Assembly (NCBI GenBank): GCA_023168345.1
Contig: AP025689.1
Coordinates: 3,112,001-3,176,000, forward strand
Direction of reading: 5' to 3'
DNA length: 64,000 nt
Origin: Lysinibacillus sp. PLM2
GTDB taxonomy: Bacteria; Bacillota; Bacilli; Bacillales_A; Planococcaceae
Under the pieces are notes generated by a model, which made no database searches, was not told where the DNA came from, and saw only the letters and a list, made by a program, of their open reading frames with translations. Positions 1 through 9,378 of this stretch are shown piece by piece. The translations under genes were made by a program, and so were the position numbers. Numbering within the stretch: the stretch's first letter is position 1; each line of letters opens with the position of its first letter.

Positions 1-1187
1 GGTATAAACATTGATTCACCAGGATCTAATCGAACCATCGGATAGCCATATGAAAAAAGCAAACTATTGATATCAGATTCCCTAAACACTTCCACCTCAT
101 ATTGGGTAAAAGAAGAAGTTTGTTTTTTCACTTCAAAACGTGTCATATGATAAGAGAGCCCTTTCTCCTGTAGCTCTCGAATAATCGAAGTAATGTGTTT
201 ATTTTCATAAGGATTATCTGTATGGCCTTTATAAATAAGTCCAAGTGGATTCACCTTATCAAATTGGGACGTATAAGAGGATAGCGTTGCAAGCAACCCA
301 ACACAAAGAAACGCTAATGCTGTAACCATCGTCACCACAAAAAACATCTTTGCATTATTTCTCATAATCAAGGACTGTTCTGCAACAGATAACACACGAT
401 AATTTTTCCAGTACAATTGCTTTCGATTTCGTATTTTATCCAAGATCATTTGAGTCGTATCCGTGAAGAAGAAGTAAGTCCCACAGGAAATAAAGATAAT
501 AACAAGAATTGCAAAGCCAACAATTGTCATCCGAGTGGTAAATAGCAGTAATAGATAGCCAGTACAAATAAAAATAATACCAAGCATTGCTTTTTTAACA
601 GAGTAATTCGACTGCATATTTATCTCATTAAAGCCTTTAATAAAATCTATTAGCGTTCTTTCCGATTTAAAGTTCACACTAAATAATGATATGAAGATAA
701 ATGCACTTAAATATACTGTAATGGTTAACACAAATGGTTCCCATGAAAAATATAGTGGAAGTTCTTCGAGCATTAAAATTTCCCTTACAATCATAAAGAA
801 AAATCGTGAAAAGGCATAACCGAATAATAGCCCTATAACAATGGAAACCGTCCCAATCAGCATCGTTTCTAAAAATATCAATTTATTTAGTTGCTTTTTT
901 TCCATTCCTAAATGAAGCAATATGGCAAACTCTTTTGACCGTGCTTCTAAAAATGCTTTCATAGAATAAAAGATAAAAAACCACGAGAAAAGCACTAACG
1001 TTATTTCAGCCGCTATCATCCCAACAATAGAAACATTTCCTAAAAATCCATTTTCGATTTCAGGATGGAACATAAGCATTGAGTAGATGAAAAAAACAAA
1101 TACAGAAAATAAACTTGCTAAGAAAAAAGCTGCGTATATGCGAGTATTTCGTACTACATTACGGTAAGCGAATTGATGAAAGGTCAC
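1..1187 (-). CDS. BceB-type ABC transporter permease (3' end cut by window)
   Basis: FtsX-like permease of a Bce-type peptide-antibiotic detoxification transporter; the gene runs off the left edge, so only about the first 395 codons are present. I translated the minus strand by eye: a GTG start at 1187 sits 8 nt after a GGAGG, and the protein begins (M)TFHQFAYRNVVRNTRIYAAF with several long hydrophobic stretches that fit the multi-helix BceB topology. The start overlaps the end of the upstream ATPase gene by 29 nt, so the two are probably translationally coupled. With the preceding kinase and regulator it forms the usual R-S-A-B order. The drug specificity cannot be read from the sequence. 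Confidence 0.85.
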   Translation of the reverse strand, partial: MTFHQFAYRNVVRNTRIYAAFFLASLFSVFVFFIYSMLMFHPEIENGFLGNVSIVGMIAAEITLVLFSWFFIFYSMKAFLEARSKEFAILLHLGMEKKQLNKLIFLETMLIGTVSIVIGLLFGYAFSRFFFMIVREILMLEELPLYFSWEPFVLTITVYLSAFIFISLFSVNFKSERTLIDFIKGFNEINMQSNYSVKKAMLGIIFICTGYLLLLFTTRMTIVGFAILVIIFISCGTYFFFTDTTQMILDKIRNRKQLYWKNYRVLSVAEQSLIMRNNAKMFFVVTMVTALAFLCVGLLATLSSYTSQFDKVNPLGLIYKGHTDNPYENKHITSIIRELQEKGLSYHMTRFEVKKQTSSFTQYEVEVFRESDINSLLFSYGYPMVRLDPGESMFI

Positions 1188-1935
1188 CTACATTTCCTCC
1201 TCCTAATAAACTAAGAACATTTAATATTCGTTGGAAAAATGTCTGACGTCGTTCATCGCGATAGATTTCATTAAAAAATTCCCCGTCCTTAATAAATAAA
1301 ACACGATCACAGAAACTTGCTGCAATCGGATCATGGGTAACCATAACAATCGTCGCAAGCCTCTCCTTGTTGATGGCATTTAATAATTCAAGTACCTCAC
1401 GAGAATTATTCGAATCAAGATTTCCTGTAGGTTCATCCGCCAATATTACAGTCGGTTCATGTATTAAAGCTCTTGCAATAGCTGTTCGTTGAGCCTGTCC
1501 CCCAGATATTTCGTTTGGTTTTTTATGGAGAAAATCATTTAAACCAAGCTTCTCTGATAAAATGGCAATCCGTTCTTCCATTAATGCTACCGGTTTTTCA
1601 TCAAGCGTTAGTGGTAATACAATATTTTCTTCTACCGTTAGCATCGAAAGTAAATTGAAATCCTGAAAAACAAACCCAAGCTGTCTTCTTCTAAACAAAG
1701 CTAGTTCTTGTTTATTAAGCTTTGAAGGTAAAATACCATTGATGACAATTTCACCCGAAGTTGGTTTATCGATCGTAGAAATTAAATTTAACAATGTCGT
1801 TTTCCCACTGCCCGAAGGTCCCATTACAGCTAAAAATTCGCCTTTTTCTACTTCGAAGCTTAATTGATTTAAAGCTCGATGAGTAACTTTTCCTTCATAT
1901 ACTTTTGTTAAGTCTTGAATTTGCAAGATTGGCAT
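1159..1935 (-). CDS. BceA-type ABC transporter ATP-binding protein
   Basis: Cytoplasmic ATPase powering the adjacent FtsX-like permease; the family handles bacitracin and other cell-wall peptide antibiotics. The 258-residue protein has Walker A GPSGSGKT (about residues 39-46), a Q-loop at VFQDFN (Q91), a signature ISGGQ (143-147, with I in place of the usual first L), Walker B VILADEP followed by TGNLDS (163-175), and the switch histidine in VTHDP (201). GAGGGA lies 6 nt before the ATG. It follows the kinase gene by 27 nt and overlaps the permease gene, so it belongs to one operon with both. Confidence 0.92.
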   Translation of the reverse strand: MPILQIQDLTKVYEGKVTHRALNQLSFEVEKGEFLAVMGPSGSGKTTLLNLISTIDKPTSGEIVINGILPSKLNKQELALFRRRQLGFVFQDFNLLSMLTVEENIVLPLTLDEKPVALMEERIAILSEKLGLNDFLHKKPNEISGGQAQRTAIARALIHEPTVILADEPTGNLDSNNSREVLELLNAINKERLATIVMVTHDPIAASFCDRVLFIKDGEFFNEIYRDERRQTFFQRILNVLSLLGGGNVGDLSSIRLP

Positions 1936-1962
1936 ATTAGGTCCCTCATTTATAGTTAGTTT

Positions 1963-2940
1963 CTAAAAGGTTAGCGTCACAGTAGTCCCTTTCCCAACTT
2001 CGGATTCGATCGTTAACTTAATCCCTAGTTTTTCACATATTTCATTCGCTAGATACAGTCCCATTCCTGTAGATTCCCCTGTTTTCCGGCCATTTTCTCC
2101 TGTGAAAAATGGTTTAGTTATCCGAGATAAATCTGACTTAGGAATACCGATTCCTTCATCCTTAATATGTAATTGGACTGCATCATTGTTGTTCTCAGCT
2201 GAAATAACAATTTTCTTATTTTCTTCAAAAGTGTACTTCACCGCATTCGTTATAAATTGACCAAGTGCAAATTTCAACCATTTTGAATCACTTGCAACAA
2301 CTACTTCCTCTTCTATTCGAATGACAGGAAAAACATGTTTTGTTATAAATAAACGTTTATTATCATTAATAGTTGCTTTTACAAGCTCGCCTAACTGTAC
2401 TTGCTCAACTTGCATGTCCTCTTCAAATTTCTCTATTCGAGCATTGACAAGGACCATATCTAAACCTCGTTTTAACCTGTCTACTTCTTCTTGGACACTT
2501 TTTTTATCAAGCTGGTCATCATTTTGGAGTAGCAGTTCTAAAACTGAGATAGGTGTCTTCATCTGATGAATCCATTGGTTTAAAAACTTTTCTTGGCGAA
2601 TTTGATTGGCATATAATGCTTGTACTTCCATTTGATAAACATGGTACAACTCATGTAAATATTGCTCTGTTTGAATATACTCCACAGTTTTAGCATTTTT
2701 CTGAAGTGCATCCTCCATGACATTTGGAAGCTGTGTAATCTTATTTAAATAATTACGTCTAACAAAATAACGCATTGCTAAAAATGAGAACAATAACATT
2801 ACACTAATAATAATAGAGTAAAGAGCTGTATTTATGTTTCGAAAACCATCTAGCCAATAAAGCGATAATATAAAAAGTACTACACATAACTCAAAAAGTA
2901 TAAATGATATATGTTCTTTAATAAATATACGTAAACCCAT
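1963..2940 (-). CDS. Intramembrane-sensing histidine kinase, BceS type
   Basis: Sensor kinase of a Bce-type detoxification module. The 325-residue protein has two closely spaced transmembrane helices (about 11-30 and 38-58) with almost no extracellular loop, the hallmark of intramembrane-sensing kinases that read transporter activity rather than the drug itself. The phosphoacceptor is H125 in WIHQMKTPIS; an ATPase domain follows, with an N-box near GQFITNAVKY and G-boxes DEGIGIP and STGMGLYL. The ATG overlaps the stop of the regulator gene by one base (TAATG) and has GGAGG just upstream, so the two are coupled. Confidence 0.92.
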   Translation of the reverse strand: MGLRIFIKEHISFILFELCVVLFILSLYWLDGFRNINTALYSIIISVMLLFSFLAMRYFVRRNYLNKITQLPNVMEDALQKNAKTVEYIQTEQYLHELYHVYQMEVQALYANQIRQEKFLNQWIHQMKTPISVLELLLQNDDQLDKKSVQEEVDRLKRGLDMVLVNARIEKFEEDMQVEQVQLGELVKATINDNKRLFITKHVFPVIRIEEEVVVASDSKWLKFALGQFITNAVKYTFEENKKIVISAENNNDAVQLHIKDEGIGIPKSDLSRITKPFFTGENGRKTGESTGMGLYLANEICEKLGIKLTIESEVGKGTTVTLTF

Positions 2941-3644
2941 TACATTTCCTCCGGACTAATCACAAAACGATAGCCTGCTCCACGCACTGTTTCTATCACA
3001 GAGGTCACACCATACTCTGCTAATTTTTTGCGAACTCGTGTCATATTGACATTTAACGTATTCTCATCAACAAATGCCTGATCATCCCAAAGCTCTTCTA
3101 GTAAAGTTTCCCGAGATACAACCTTTGGGGATTGTCCCATTAATAGCTCCAATATAATACATTCCTTTTTTTGCAGTGGAATGTCCACCTCTTTCGCATT
3201 CAATTCCATCCGTTCAAGATACAGTGTTAACTGGCCTAGCTTTATAGTTCTTTCTTCTTGTCTTGACGAATATTCTCCATAGGTTCTACGCAAATGGCTT
3301 TTGATTTTTGCTAAAGCAATTTCATAATTGAAAGGTTTCGTGATGAAATCATCCCCACCGTTTTCCAAAGCAAATATTTGATCCATTTCACCTGACCGAG
3401 CAGATATGAAAATGATTGGACATGTCGTATGCTGTCTTAATTGCCTACACCAGTAATATCCATCATAAGAAGGTAGGTTTATATCAAGCAATACTATATG
3501 GGGACTAAAGGATAAGCATTCTTCAACTATTTCCTCAAAATTTTCTGCAATGGCTACGTTGTATTGATACTTTCTTAAATGTTCTGCCAATAATGTTGCA
3601 ATTTTAATATCATCTTCCACGATGAATATACGATGATGATCCAT
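2940..3644 (-). CDS. OmpR-family response regulator, BceR type
   Basis: Response regulator partner of the downstream kinase, 234 residues. The N-terminal receiver has acidic residues E10-D11-D12, the phosphoacceptor D54 in VLLDINLP and the conserved lysine in FITKPFN. The C-terminal winged helix ends with VIETVRGAGYRF, typical of the OmpR/PhoB class. It is the first gene of the minus-strand module; a perfect 15-bp palindrome lies 55 nt upstream and may be its own binding site. The expected role is to activate the transporter genes when cell-wall peptide antibiotics are present; the exact inducer is unknown. Confidence 0.92.
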   Translation of the reverse strand: MDHHRIFIVEDDIKIATLLAEHLRKYQYNVAIAENFEEIVEECLSFSPHIVLLDINLPSYDGYYWCRQLRQHTTCPIIFISARSGEMDQIFALENGGDDFITKPFNYEIALAKIKSHLRRTYGEYSSRQEERTIKLGQLTLYLERMELNAKEVDIPLQKKECIILELLMGQSPKVVSRETLLEELWDDQAFVDENTLNVNMTRVRKKLAEYGVTSVIETVRGAGYRFVISPEEM

Positions 3645-3698
3645 ATGATGAAGTACCCCCCTATATATATTGTTTAAAATTTTATGTATTTACCTTTA

Positions 3699-3713
3699 TT
3701 GTAACTGTTACAA
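3699..3713. promoter_or_regulatory. Candidate operator upstream of the Bce-type operon
   Basis: Perfect inverted repeat TTGTAAC-T-GTTACAA, 55 nt upstream of the regulator start. Its position and symmetry suit a response-regulator dimer. It is not an exact copy of a published BceR site that I can recall, so the assignment is inferred. Confidence 0.45.
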
Positions 3714-3918
3714 AATTTCTCGCCAAATTAAAACTTTATGACGACTATTAAGTTTTAACGATTAGGGTATACTTGTCTGTTTTTCCACGGTATTAATGTA
3801 TTCGGAAAATTTTTTGAAAAATTCCTCTTTTCATATTGACGAACTAAAACTGTTATAATACAATGAAAATAACAAAGGGGTATAATATAACAGATGTCCA
3901 GAAGGGAGGACAATACAC

Positions 3919-4044
3919 ATGTTAGAAAATGTTGTTGAGTTTTTCAAAAACTTACCTGAAAAGGTTTGTGTTCAATGCGGAGACAAAATTGAAGAACAAA
4001 GTGAATGCTACAATAATACTTGTGACAAATGCCACTCCCTATAA
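3919..4044 (+). CDS. yhfH: YhfH-family small zinc-ribbon protein
   Basis: A 41-residue protein beginning MLENVVEFFKNLPEKVCVQC. It has two CxxC pairs (CVQC and CDKC) separated by about 17 residues, as expected for a small zinc ribbon, and length and sequence match the Bacillus YhfH family of unknown function. An AGGGAGG motif lies 9 nt before the ATG. It stands alone on the plus strand between two divergent or converging minus-strand operons. A TATAAT at 3881-3886 is suitably placed for a -10 box, but I saw no good -35. Confidence 0.8.
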   Translation: MLENVVEFFKNLPEKVCVQCGDKIEEQSECYNNTCDKCHSL

Positions 4045-4189
4045 CATTAAATTTATATAAATATTGCTTACACCTTATTTATAAATGAATCTATAATTAA
4101 ATTGCTTATTAGAAACATGACTCGGAGTCAAATCAAGCGGATGTCTTATCGCGGTTTATGAAAAACTTATACTTTCCTAACCGTAAAAA

Positions 4190-4220
4190 AACCTCAAAGC
4201 TATGCTCAAGCTTTGAGGTT
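4190..4220. terminator. Bidirectional intrinsic terminator
   Basis: An 11-bp perfect stem AACCTCAAAGC / GCTTTGAGGTT with a 9-nt loop, followed by T's on the plus side and preceded by A's. It can stop both yhfH and the lipoprotein gene ending at 4231. Confidence 0.85.
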
Positions 4221-4230
4221 TTTATTATTT

Positions 4231-4761
4231 CTAGTGACCTTCATGTATTTCGGAGGATTCCTTATCTGATGAATCCGTTTCAGAAGAATCGTGTCCTTCC
4301 ATATCATCCATATTCATTGTAGAATCTTCCTTAGTATCTTCAATCACTTTACTCATATCGGGATTTCCAACAGTCATTTGATGCTTCGGCATTACATGCA
4401 TTCCACGAGCTGTTGTATGTGCATACATATAGTATACGCCGTCATGATCAAATGTAATTTCCGCTACATATTTCCCATCACCTTCAAATGTTCCTTCAAT
4501 CATTTGTCCTTGATCACGGAATCCGGATTCCCAAACTTCAAATTTAACCCATTCAGCATCATCCACATTCTCACCATTTTGTTGTACATGTGCTGCAAGT
4601 TGAACCGGTTCATTCACCTCAACTTTTTCTGGTGTTAATATTTCTACTTTTACCTCTAATGCTGCAACATCGATTTCCTCTGTAGCAGCCGGTGTTTCTC
4701 CTGATGAACATCCTACAAGTAATACTGAAATCAAAAATAAACTAATTAACCAATTTTTCAT
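4231..4761 (-). CDS. YtkA/FixH-like lipoprotein
   Basis: A 176-residue secreted lipoprotein: a short hydrophobic signal ends in lipobox LLVGC, then a beta-rich domain (VEILTPEKVEVNEPVQLAAH onward) like YtkA-like/FixH-type immunoglobulin-fold domains. The C-terminal tail is low-complexity and rich in Met, His, Asp and Ser (MNMDDMEGH, then a final HEGH), which could bind a metal such as copper; this is inference. The gene starts 2 nt after the kinase stop, so it is the last gene of the YncE-like/regulator/kinase operon and a likely partner of that sensor. A strong terminator follows. Confidence 0.75.
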   Translation of the reverse strand: MKNWLISLFLISVLLVGCSSGETPAATEEIDVAALEVKVEILTPEKVEVNEPVQLAAHVQQNGENVDDAEWVKFEVWESGFRDQGQMIEGTFEGDGKYVAEITFDHDGVYYMYAHTTARGMHVMPKHQMTVGNPDMSKVIEDTKEDSTMNMDDMEGHDSSETDSSDKESSEIHEGH

Positions 4762-4763
4762 TT

Positions 4764-6149
4764 TTATTCCTCCAGTAATGGAACTGTTATTGTAACCATC
4801 GTTCCTTTTCCTTCTTCACTTTGAATAGATAGTTTACCATGATGAAGTTTAACTAGTTGGTCTACGATAGATAAGCCTAACCCACTTCCACCATCAGCCC
4901 TACTTCTAGCTTTATTAACTCTATAAAACTTTTGAGTTACATGTGGTAAATCCTCTCTAGGAATACCGATACCTTTATCAGCAATTTCAACAATAGCATT
5001 TCCTTTTATTGACTTCGTTAGTACGTTAATTGTGGATTCTTCATTTGAATAGCAAATCGCATTTTCAATCACATTAATAAATATTTGTTTTAATTTTTCT
5101 TCATTACCTTGTACAATGATGTTCTCATCTAAATCAGTCTGTATATTAATCTCTTTTTTCTGGGCAAGATGCTCTAAAAGGATAATACTTTCACGTATAG
5201 TTTCAGCAAGGACAATTGGATATAAGTTGATTTCCTCTTGCTCTTTTGAACGAGCAAGCTCGAGAATTTCATTCGTTAATTTCTCCATTCGATCGGCTTC
5301 TCGATTTATTAATTTGATGGCTTCTTCCCGTTCTGCACCTTCGATAAAATCATTTTGGATTGCTTCACTATACCCTTTTACATAGCTAATCGGTGTTCGC
5401 AATTCATGAGATACAGTTGCTAAAAAGATTTTCCTCTCTTCATCCTCACGTTGGATGGCAGCTGCCATTTCATTAAAGGCATTTGAAAGCTTGCCGATTT
5501 CATCTGAAGATGAAACTTGTACACGTGTATGATAATCTCCCTCAGACATTTTTTCAACAGCTTGGTGAAGTTCGTTTAGTGGTCTCATTATACGTCTTAA
5601 CCCTTTATGTACAAAAAACGCAATCAACATTGAAAACAATACAACACTAGTGATCAATGCTAATACTTCCGTATTAGCCAACTCTGATATTTTTGCCAAA
5701 GGGTAATAAAGGTAAAGGATGCCTTCTAAACGATTTTGATCTGTAAAGGGTAGAATTACCGATATGACTTCACGATCAAATCGCTGTTCATAGCCAATTT
5801 TCGTAATTGATTTACCTTGAAGTAATTGTTTTCTTTCATCAGGGCCTATTAAAGTATCGTAATCAATTTCAAAAGGGACACAGGCACTTAATTCTCTAGG
5901 ATTTCGAACAGCAAACACATTGAAATTTGAAAACAGGTTGTACTCTTCAATTTTATCTACTAATTCATCCGTAACCTTTCCACCTTTGTATAATGATTGT
6001 AACTTTTCACCTACTTCTATCATCGACTGCTCTGAATCACTTACATATAAACGTTCATATAAAAAATCAGTAAACAATACCATAAAGATGACAGTGACAG
6101 TTAAAAATAGTAGTATCAACATCCATATTTTAGTTGAAAGCTTTTTCAT
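4764..6149 (-). CDS. HAMP-domain sensor histidine kinase
   Basis: Membrane sensor kinase of 461 residues: transmembrane helix about 8-29, an extracytoplasmic sensor of roughly 130 residues, a second helix about 161-180, a HAMP linker to about 233, the phosphoacceptor H248 in TVSHELRTPISY, and a full ATPase domain (NVIENAICYS, DKGIGIP, GSGLGLSIV). Its start overlaps the regulator stop by 4 nt. It resembles ResE/BaeS-type kinases but I cannot assign a named orthologue. The flanking lipoproteins in the same operon suggest that the signal arises outside the membrane. Confidence 0.9.
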   Translation of the reverse strand: MKKLSTKIWMLILLFLTVTVIFMVLFTDFLYERLYVSDSEQSMIEVGEKLQSLYKGGKVTDELVDKIEEYNLFSNFNVFAVRNPRELSACVPFEIDYDTLIGPDERKQLLQGKSITKIGYEQRFDREVISVILPFTDQNRLEGILYLYYPLAKISELANTEVLALITSVVLFSMLIAFFVHKGLRRIMRPLNELHQAVEKMSEGDYHTRVQVSSSDEIGKLSNAFNEMAAAIQREDEERKIFLATVSHELRTPISYVKGYSEAIQNDFIEGAEREEAIKLINREADRMEKLTNEILELARSKEQEEINLYPIVLAETIRESIILLEHLAQKKEINIQTDLDENIIVQGNEEKLKQIFINVIENAICYSNEESTINVLTKSIKGNAIVEIADKGIGIPREDLPHVTQKFYRVNKARSRADGGSGLGLSIVDQLVKLHHGKLSIQSEEGKGTMVTITVPLLEE

Positions 6150-6841
6150 TTACTCTTTTCAAAGCGATATCCAACGCCCCACACCGTTTGAATATATTCG
6201 CTTGCTTCCTTTGATTCTTTTGCTAGCTTCAATCTCAAAGTTTTAATATGTGTATCAACGGTTCTTGTGCCACCTGCATAATCCATATCCCATATTCTAT
6301 CGAGTAATTGTTCCCTTGAATAAACAATATTTGGGTTTTTTATAAATAAATAGAGCAGTTCAAATTCCTTAAGTGTTAAAGGTACACTGTTCTCATTCAC
6401 GTATACTTTCCGAGAGATTTCATCTAATTTTATGATTCCACTTTCTATAAATTTTTGTTTAGGCAATACCGTCAATTCTCCACTCGTTCTTCTTAATACC
6501 GCATGTATTCTTGCTACAAGCTCGCTTGCTGTAAACGGTTTAACGAGATAATCATCTGCTCCAATCGTTAATCCATTTACTTTGTCCTCATTAGCATCTC
6601 GTGCAGTTAAGAAAATAATAGGTATTGGTGATAATTTGCGGATATTTTGACATACTGTAAATCCATCTTCACCAGGCATCATTACATCCAATAAAACGAG
6701 GTCAACTCCACCATTATCGATTTCTATATAGGCATCGATTCCATTTGACACAGCGATTGTTTTTATATTGGATTTTGATAACATGACTTCAACTAAATTT
6801 CGCATATCTTTTTCATCATCAACAACTAATACTGTAGTCAC
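6146..6841 (-). CDS. OmpR-family response regulator
   Basis: A 231-residue regulator: receiver domain with DDE at 8-10, phosphoacceptor D52 in VLLDVMMP and lysine in YLVKPF, then an OmpR-type winged helix ending IQTVWGVGYRF. It overlaps both neighbours by 4 nt (the propeller lipoprotein upstream, the kinase downstream), so all three are almost certainly co-transcribed and translationally coupled. The target genes are not identifiable from this window. Confidence 0.92.
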   Translation of the reverse strand: MTTVLVVDDEKDMRNLVEVMLSKSNIKTIAVSNGIDAYIEIDNGGVDLVLLDVMMPGEDGFTVCQNIRKLSPIPIIFLTARDANEDKVNGLTIGADDYLVKPFTASELVARIHAVLRRTSGELTVLPKQKFIESGIIKLDEISRKVYVNENSVPLTLKEFELLYLFIKNPNIVYSREQLLDRIWDMDYAGGTRTVDTHIKTLRLKLAKESKEASEYIQTVWGVGYRFEKSK

Positions 6842-7797
6842 GATTTAACCTCCCTTACGAGCAACTGAAAAGGTCCTCTACCTGTTTCGACTGTTTTGAT
6901 AATTTTCCCATCCTTTAAAAAGTACAGTTTATGATCATCAAAACCTGCTACAACAACTTGTTCATAAAAGGATGCAATTGCAAACGGATTTGCTCCTACT
7001 TCACATTTCCATAACAAATCTCCATTTAGATTAGTGGCGTATAATTCATTAGCACCGTGATTAATAACGTAGATTTCTTCGTCATTTCTTGCAAAACCTA
7101 CCGGCATAATTGATACATCAATTTGTCCTAGGAGCTTTCCATTTGTTAAATTAAGAACACTAACAGATTGATTTGCATGACTACCCTCACCATGCCCACC
7201 TATCCATACTTCATTTTTTTCAGGTATAATGAGTATCCCATTAGATGATTTTTCTATTGTCCATTCTTCTTCTATTTCCATTGTTTCGATGTTTACAATA
7301 GATAGCTTCGTATCTTTATAATTAATAACATATAATTGTCCGTTATATGATGTCATAGACATTGGATAGTCGCCTAATTTACATTCCTTTAGCATATTCC
7401 CATGTTCATCGAAGCTTGTGACTGTATTCGTTTGACTATTTGCTAAAAACAATATTTTGTGAACATCATCAAAATAAGCATTGGTGATGCCTAGCCCAGT
7501 ATCAATGGATTTTAAATACTCACCAGATGAAAGTTCATAAATATCGACCTTCGTCAGCTGATGGCCATAAAGCAATAATCGATCTTGCTGAAGAAGAACT
7601 CCACCAGTATAACTATTATCAAAAGACCATTTTGCTATTTCTTCTCCTGAATGATCGTAAAAATTAACGGATGGATCTGAAATGTTTATCGATGCAATAA
7701 AGGACTGATGATGATTAATAGGCGTGAAGCTTTCTTTGGAACAGCCTGATATGATACTTAAAACAAAAAGTAGCGAGAATACAATAGCTTTTTTCAT
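6838..7797 (-). CDS. YncE-like beta-propeller lipoprotein
   Basis: A 319-residue predicted lipoprotein (signal ends in SIISGC) whose mature part consists of repeated 40-50-residue blade-like units, such as SIDTGLGITNAYFDDVHKI and CEVGANPFAIASFYEQVVVA, as in YncE/YVTN-type beta propellers. It is the first gene of a four-gene operon with a two-component system and a second lipoprotein. A role as an extracytoplasmic binding or sensing partner is inferred from context; the family has no single established function. Confidence 0.8.
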   Translation of the reverse strand: MKKAIVFSLLFVLSIISGCSKESFTPINHHQSFIASINISDPSVNFYDHSGEEIAKWSFDNSYTGGVLLQQDRLLLYGHQLTKVDIYELSSGEYLKSIDTGLGITNAYFDDVHKILFLANSQTNTVTSFDEHGNMLKECKLGDYPMSMTSYNGQLYVINYKDTKLSIVNIETMEIEEEWTIEKSSNGILIIPEKNEVWIGGHGEGSHANQSVSVLNLTNGKLLGQIDVSIMPVGFARNDEEIYVINHGANELYATNLNGDLLWKCEVGANPFAIASFYEQVVVAGFDDHKLYFLKDGKIIKTVETGRGPFQLLVREVKS

Positions 7798-7908
7798 ACG
7801 ATGAACATCACCTCTACTAAAAATCTTACTCCATATTTGTGAAGTTTAAATGAAAAAAATAGGTCAATATGTTGATACACTACAATAAAATCATTTGAGT
7901 AGAGAAAA

Positions 7909-7946
7909 AAGTAGACAAAGCCCGTTACGACTTTGTCTACTTTTTT
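7909..7946. terminator. Intrinsic terminator after hemY
   Basis: A 12-bp stem AAGTAGACAAAG / CTTTGTCTACTT around a 10-nt loop, with an A-rich left flank (T's on the minus strand) just past the hemY stop at 7953. It separates hemEHY from the following operon. Confidence 0.85.
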
Positions 7947-7952
7947 AAAGCT

Positions 7953-9368
7953 TTAAATAAATTGCTTTTCAAATATCGACTCAATCATTTCCAAAGCAGC
8001 CTTTTTCCCCTGTGATATGCAATCAGGTATACCGATGCCATCATAAGAGCTCCCGACCAATTTAATTTGAGGATATTCTTTAGTTAGAGACTGCTTTAAC
8101 TTTTCCATTCGCGATTCATGCCCAACCGCATACTGTGGCATTGCTTGTTTCCATCGCGAAACGACTGTAAAGATTGGTGATTCCATAATACCAATGGACT
8201 TTTGTAGATCGCTTAATACTGTCTTTTCTATATCAGAATCTGACAAGTCAACAATTGCCTCATCACCAAGTCGACCAATATAAACGCGGAACAAATCGTA
8301 ACCTTCTGGGGCAACATTATCCCATTTATGGTTACACCATGTACATGTTGTAATCGCGTAATTACTATTGCGCGAAACGAAAAACGTCATGGCATCCTTT
8401 ATTTGTAGATTTTCATCTTTCTTAAAAGCCATTGTCACAGTAGCGATTGTTGAATAATTCATTTTTGGTAGCTCATCTAAAATGTTAAAATCTTTGAGAA
8501 TATCTTTTGCCACATTATATGGTGTCGTTAATATAACAGAATCACATTTTATAGGCGCCATATTATTTAAATGAATTTTATATTGTTCATTTTCTTCTTC
8601 AATCTTTTCAACTTTAACACCTTTAAAAATTGACTTAGCTTGAAGATGAGATTCCAATGATTCGATCAACGTTGCTAATCCATTATGAAATGTTTCATAG
8701 GATTCTGCGACTTTTTTATTTTCAGATTGACTTTCTTTTTTCAATCCAACGATTAGGCTTCGATGCTGTTTTTCTATTTCATAGAAATGGGGAAACATTG
8801 CCTGAATGCTTAAATGATCGATATCACCAGCAAATGTACCAGCTAGAAGCGGTTCTACAAGATTTTCCACAACTTCCTGACCAAATCTTCTTCGGAAAAA
8901 ATCTCCTATTGGCTCATCCTCCACTTCCTTTTTGGGAAGTATCAGATCACCCGCAGCTCGAAGCTTTCCACTTAAAGATATTAACCCTGAAGTCATAAAG
9001 GATGAAACACCGAGAGATCCACCAAACATTAAGCTATTTGGAATTGGATACAATCCACTACCTACCGCAACATACGTTTTCCCTTCGTTGTTCCTAATCA
9101 ATTGGTCTTCTATATCCAAATCACGTGCTAATTCTCGTACATTCTTTGAATAGTCTAAAAAGGATTCGGGACCTCGTTCAATAATAAAACCATCTTTCCT
9201 TAAGGTTTGTATTTTCCCTCCTAGGCGTAAAGATGATTCTATTAAAATAATGTCTAACGGCAAGTTATTTTGCTCTGCTATTCGTTGCAAATAAAACGCT
9301 GCCGTTAAACCAGTTATCCCACCGCCTATAACGGCAACTTTTTTTCTATTTAAAGTCACCTTCATCAC
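7953..9368 (-). CDS. hemY: Coproporphyrinogen III oxidase / protoporphyrinogen oxidase HemY
   Basis: FAD-dependent oxidase that in Gram-positive bacteria converts coproporphyrinogen III to coproporphyrin III (CgoX activity) in heme synthesis. The 471-residue protein opens with a dinucleotide-binding motif VAVIGGGITGLTAAFYL, followed by FAD contacts such as IIERGPESFLD, and ends with the family motif GSSYDGIGIPDCISQG. It lies 10 nt after hemH as third gene of hemE-hemH-hemY, the same order as in B. subtilis. Length is normal for the family and nothing looks defective. Confidence 0.95.
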   Translation of the reverse strand: MMKVTLNRKKVAVIGGGITGLTAAFYLQRIAEQNNLPLDIILIESSLRLGGKIQTLRKDGFIIERGPESFLDYSKNVRELARDLDIEDQLIRNNEGKTYVAVGSGLYPIPNSLMFGGSLGVSSFMTSGLISLSGKLRAAGDLILPKKEVEDEPIGDFFRRRFGQEVVENLVEPLLAGTFAGDIDHLSIQAMFPHFYEIEKQHRSLIVGLKKESQSENKKVAESYETFHNGLATLIESLESHLQAKSIFKGVKVEKIEEENEQYKIHLNNMAPIKCDSVILTTPYNVAKDILKDFNILDELPKMNYSTIATVTMAFKKDENLQIKDAMTFFVSRNSNYAITTCTWCNHKWDNVAPEGYDLFRVYIGRLGDEAIVDLSDSDIEKTVLSDLQKSIGIMESPIFTVVSRWKQAMPQYAVGHESRMEKLKQSLTKEYPQIKLVGSSYDGIGIPDCISQGKKAALEMIESIFEKQFI

Positions 9369-9378
9369 GCTTCCTAAA

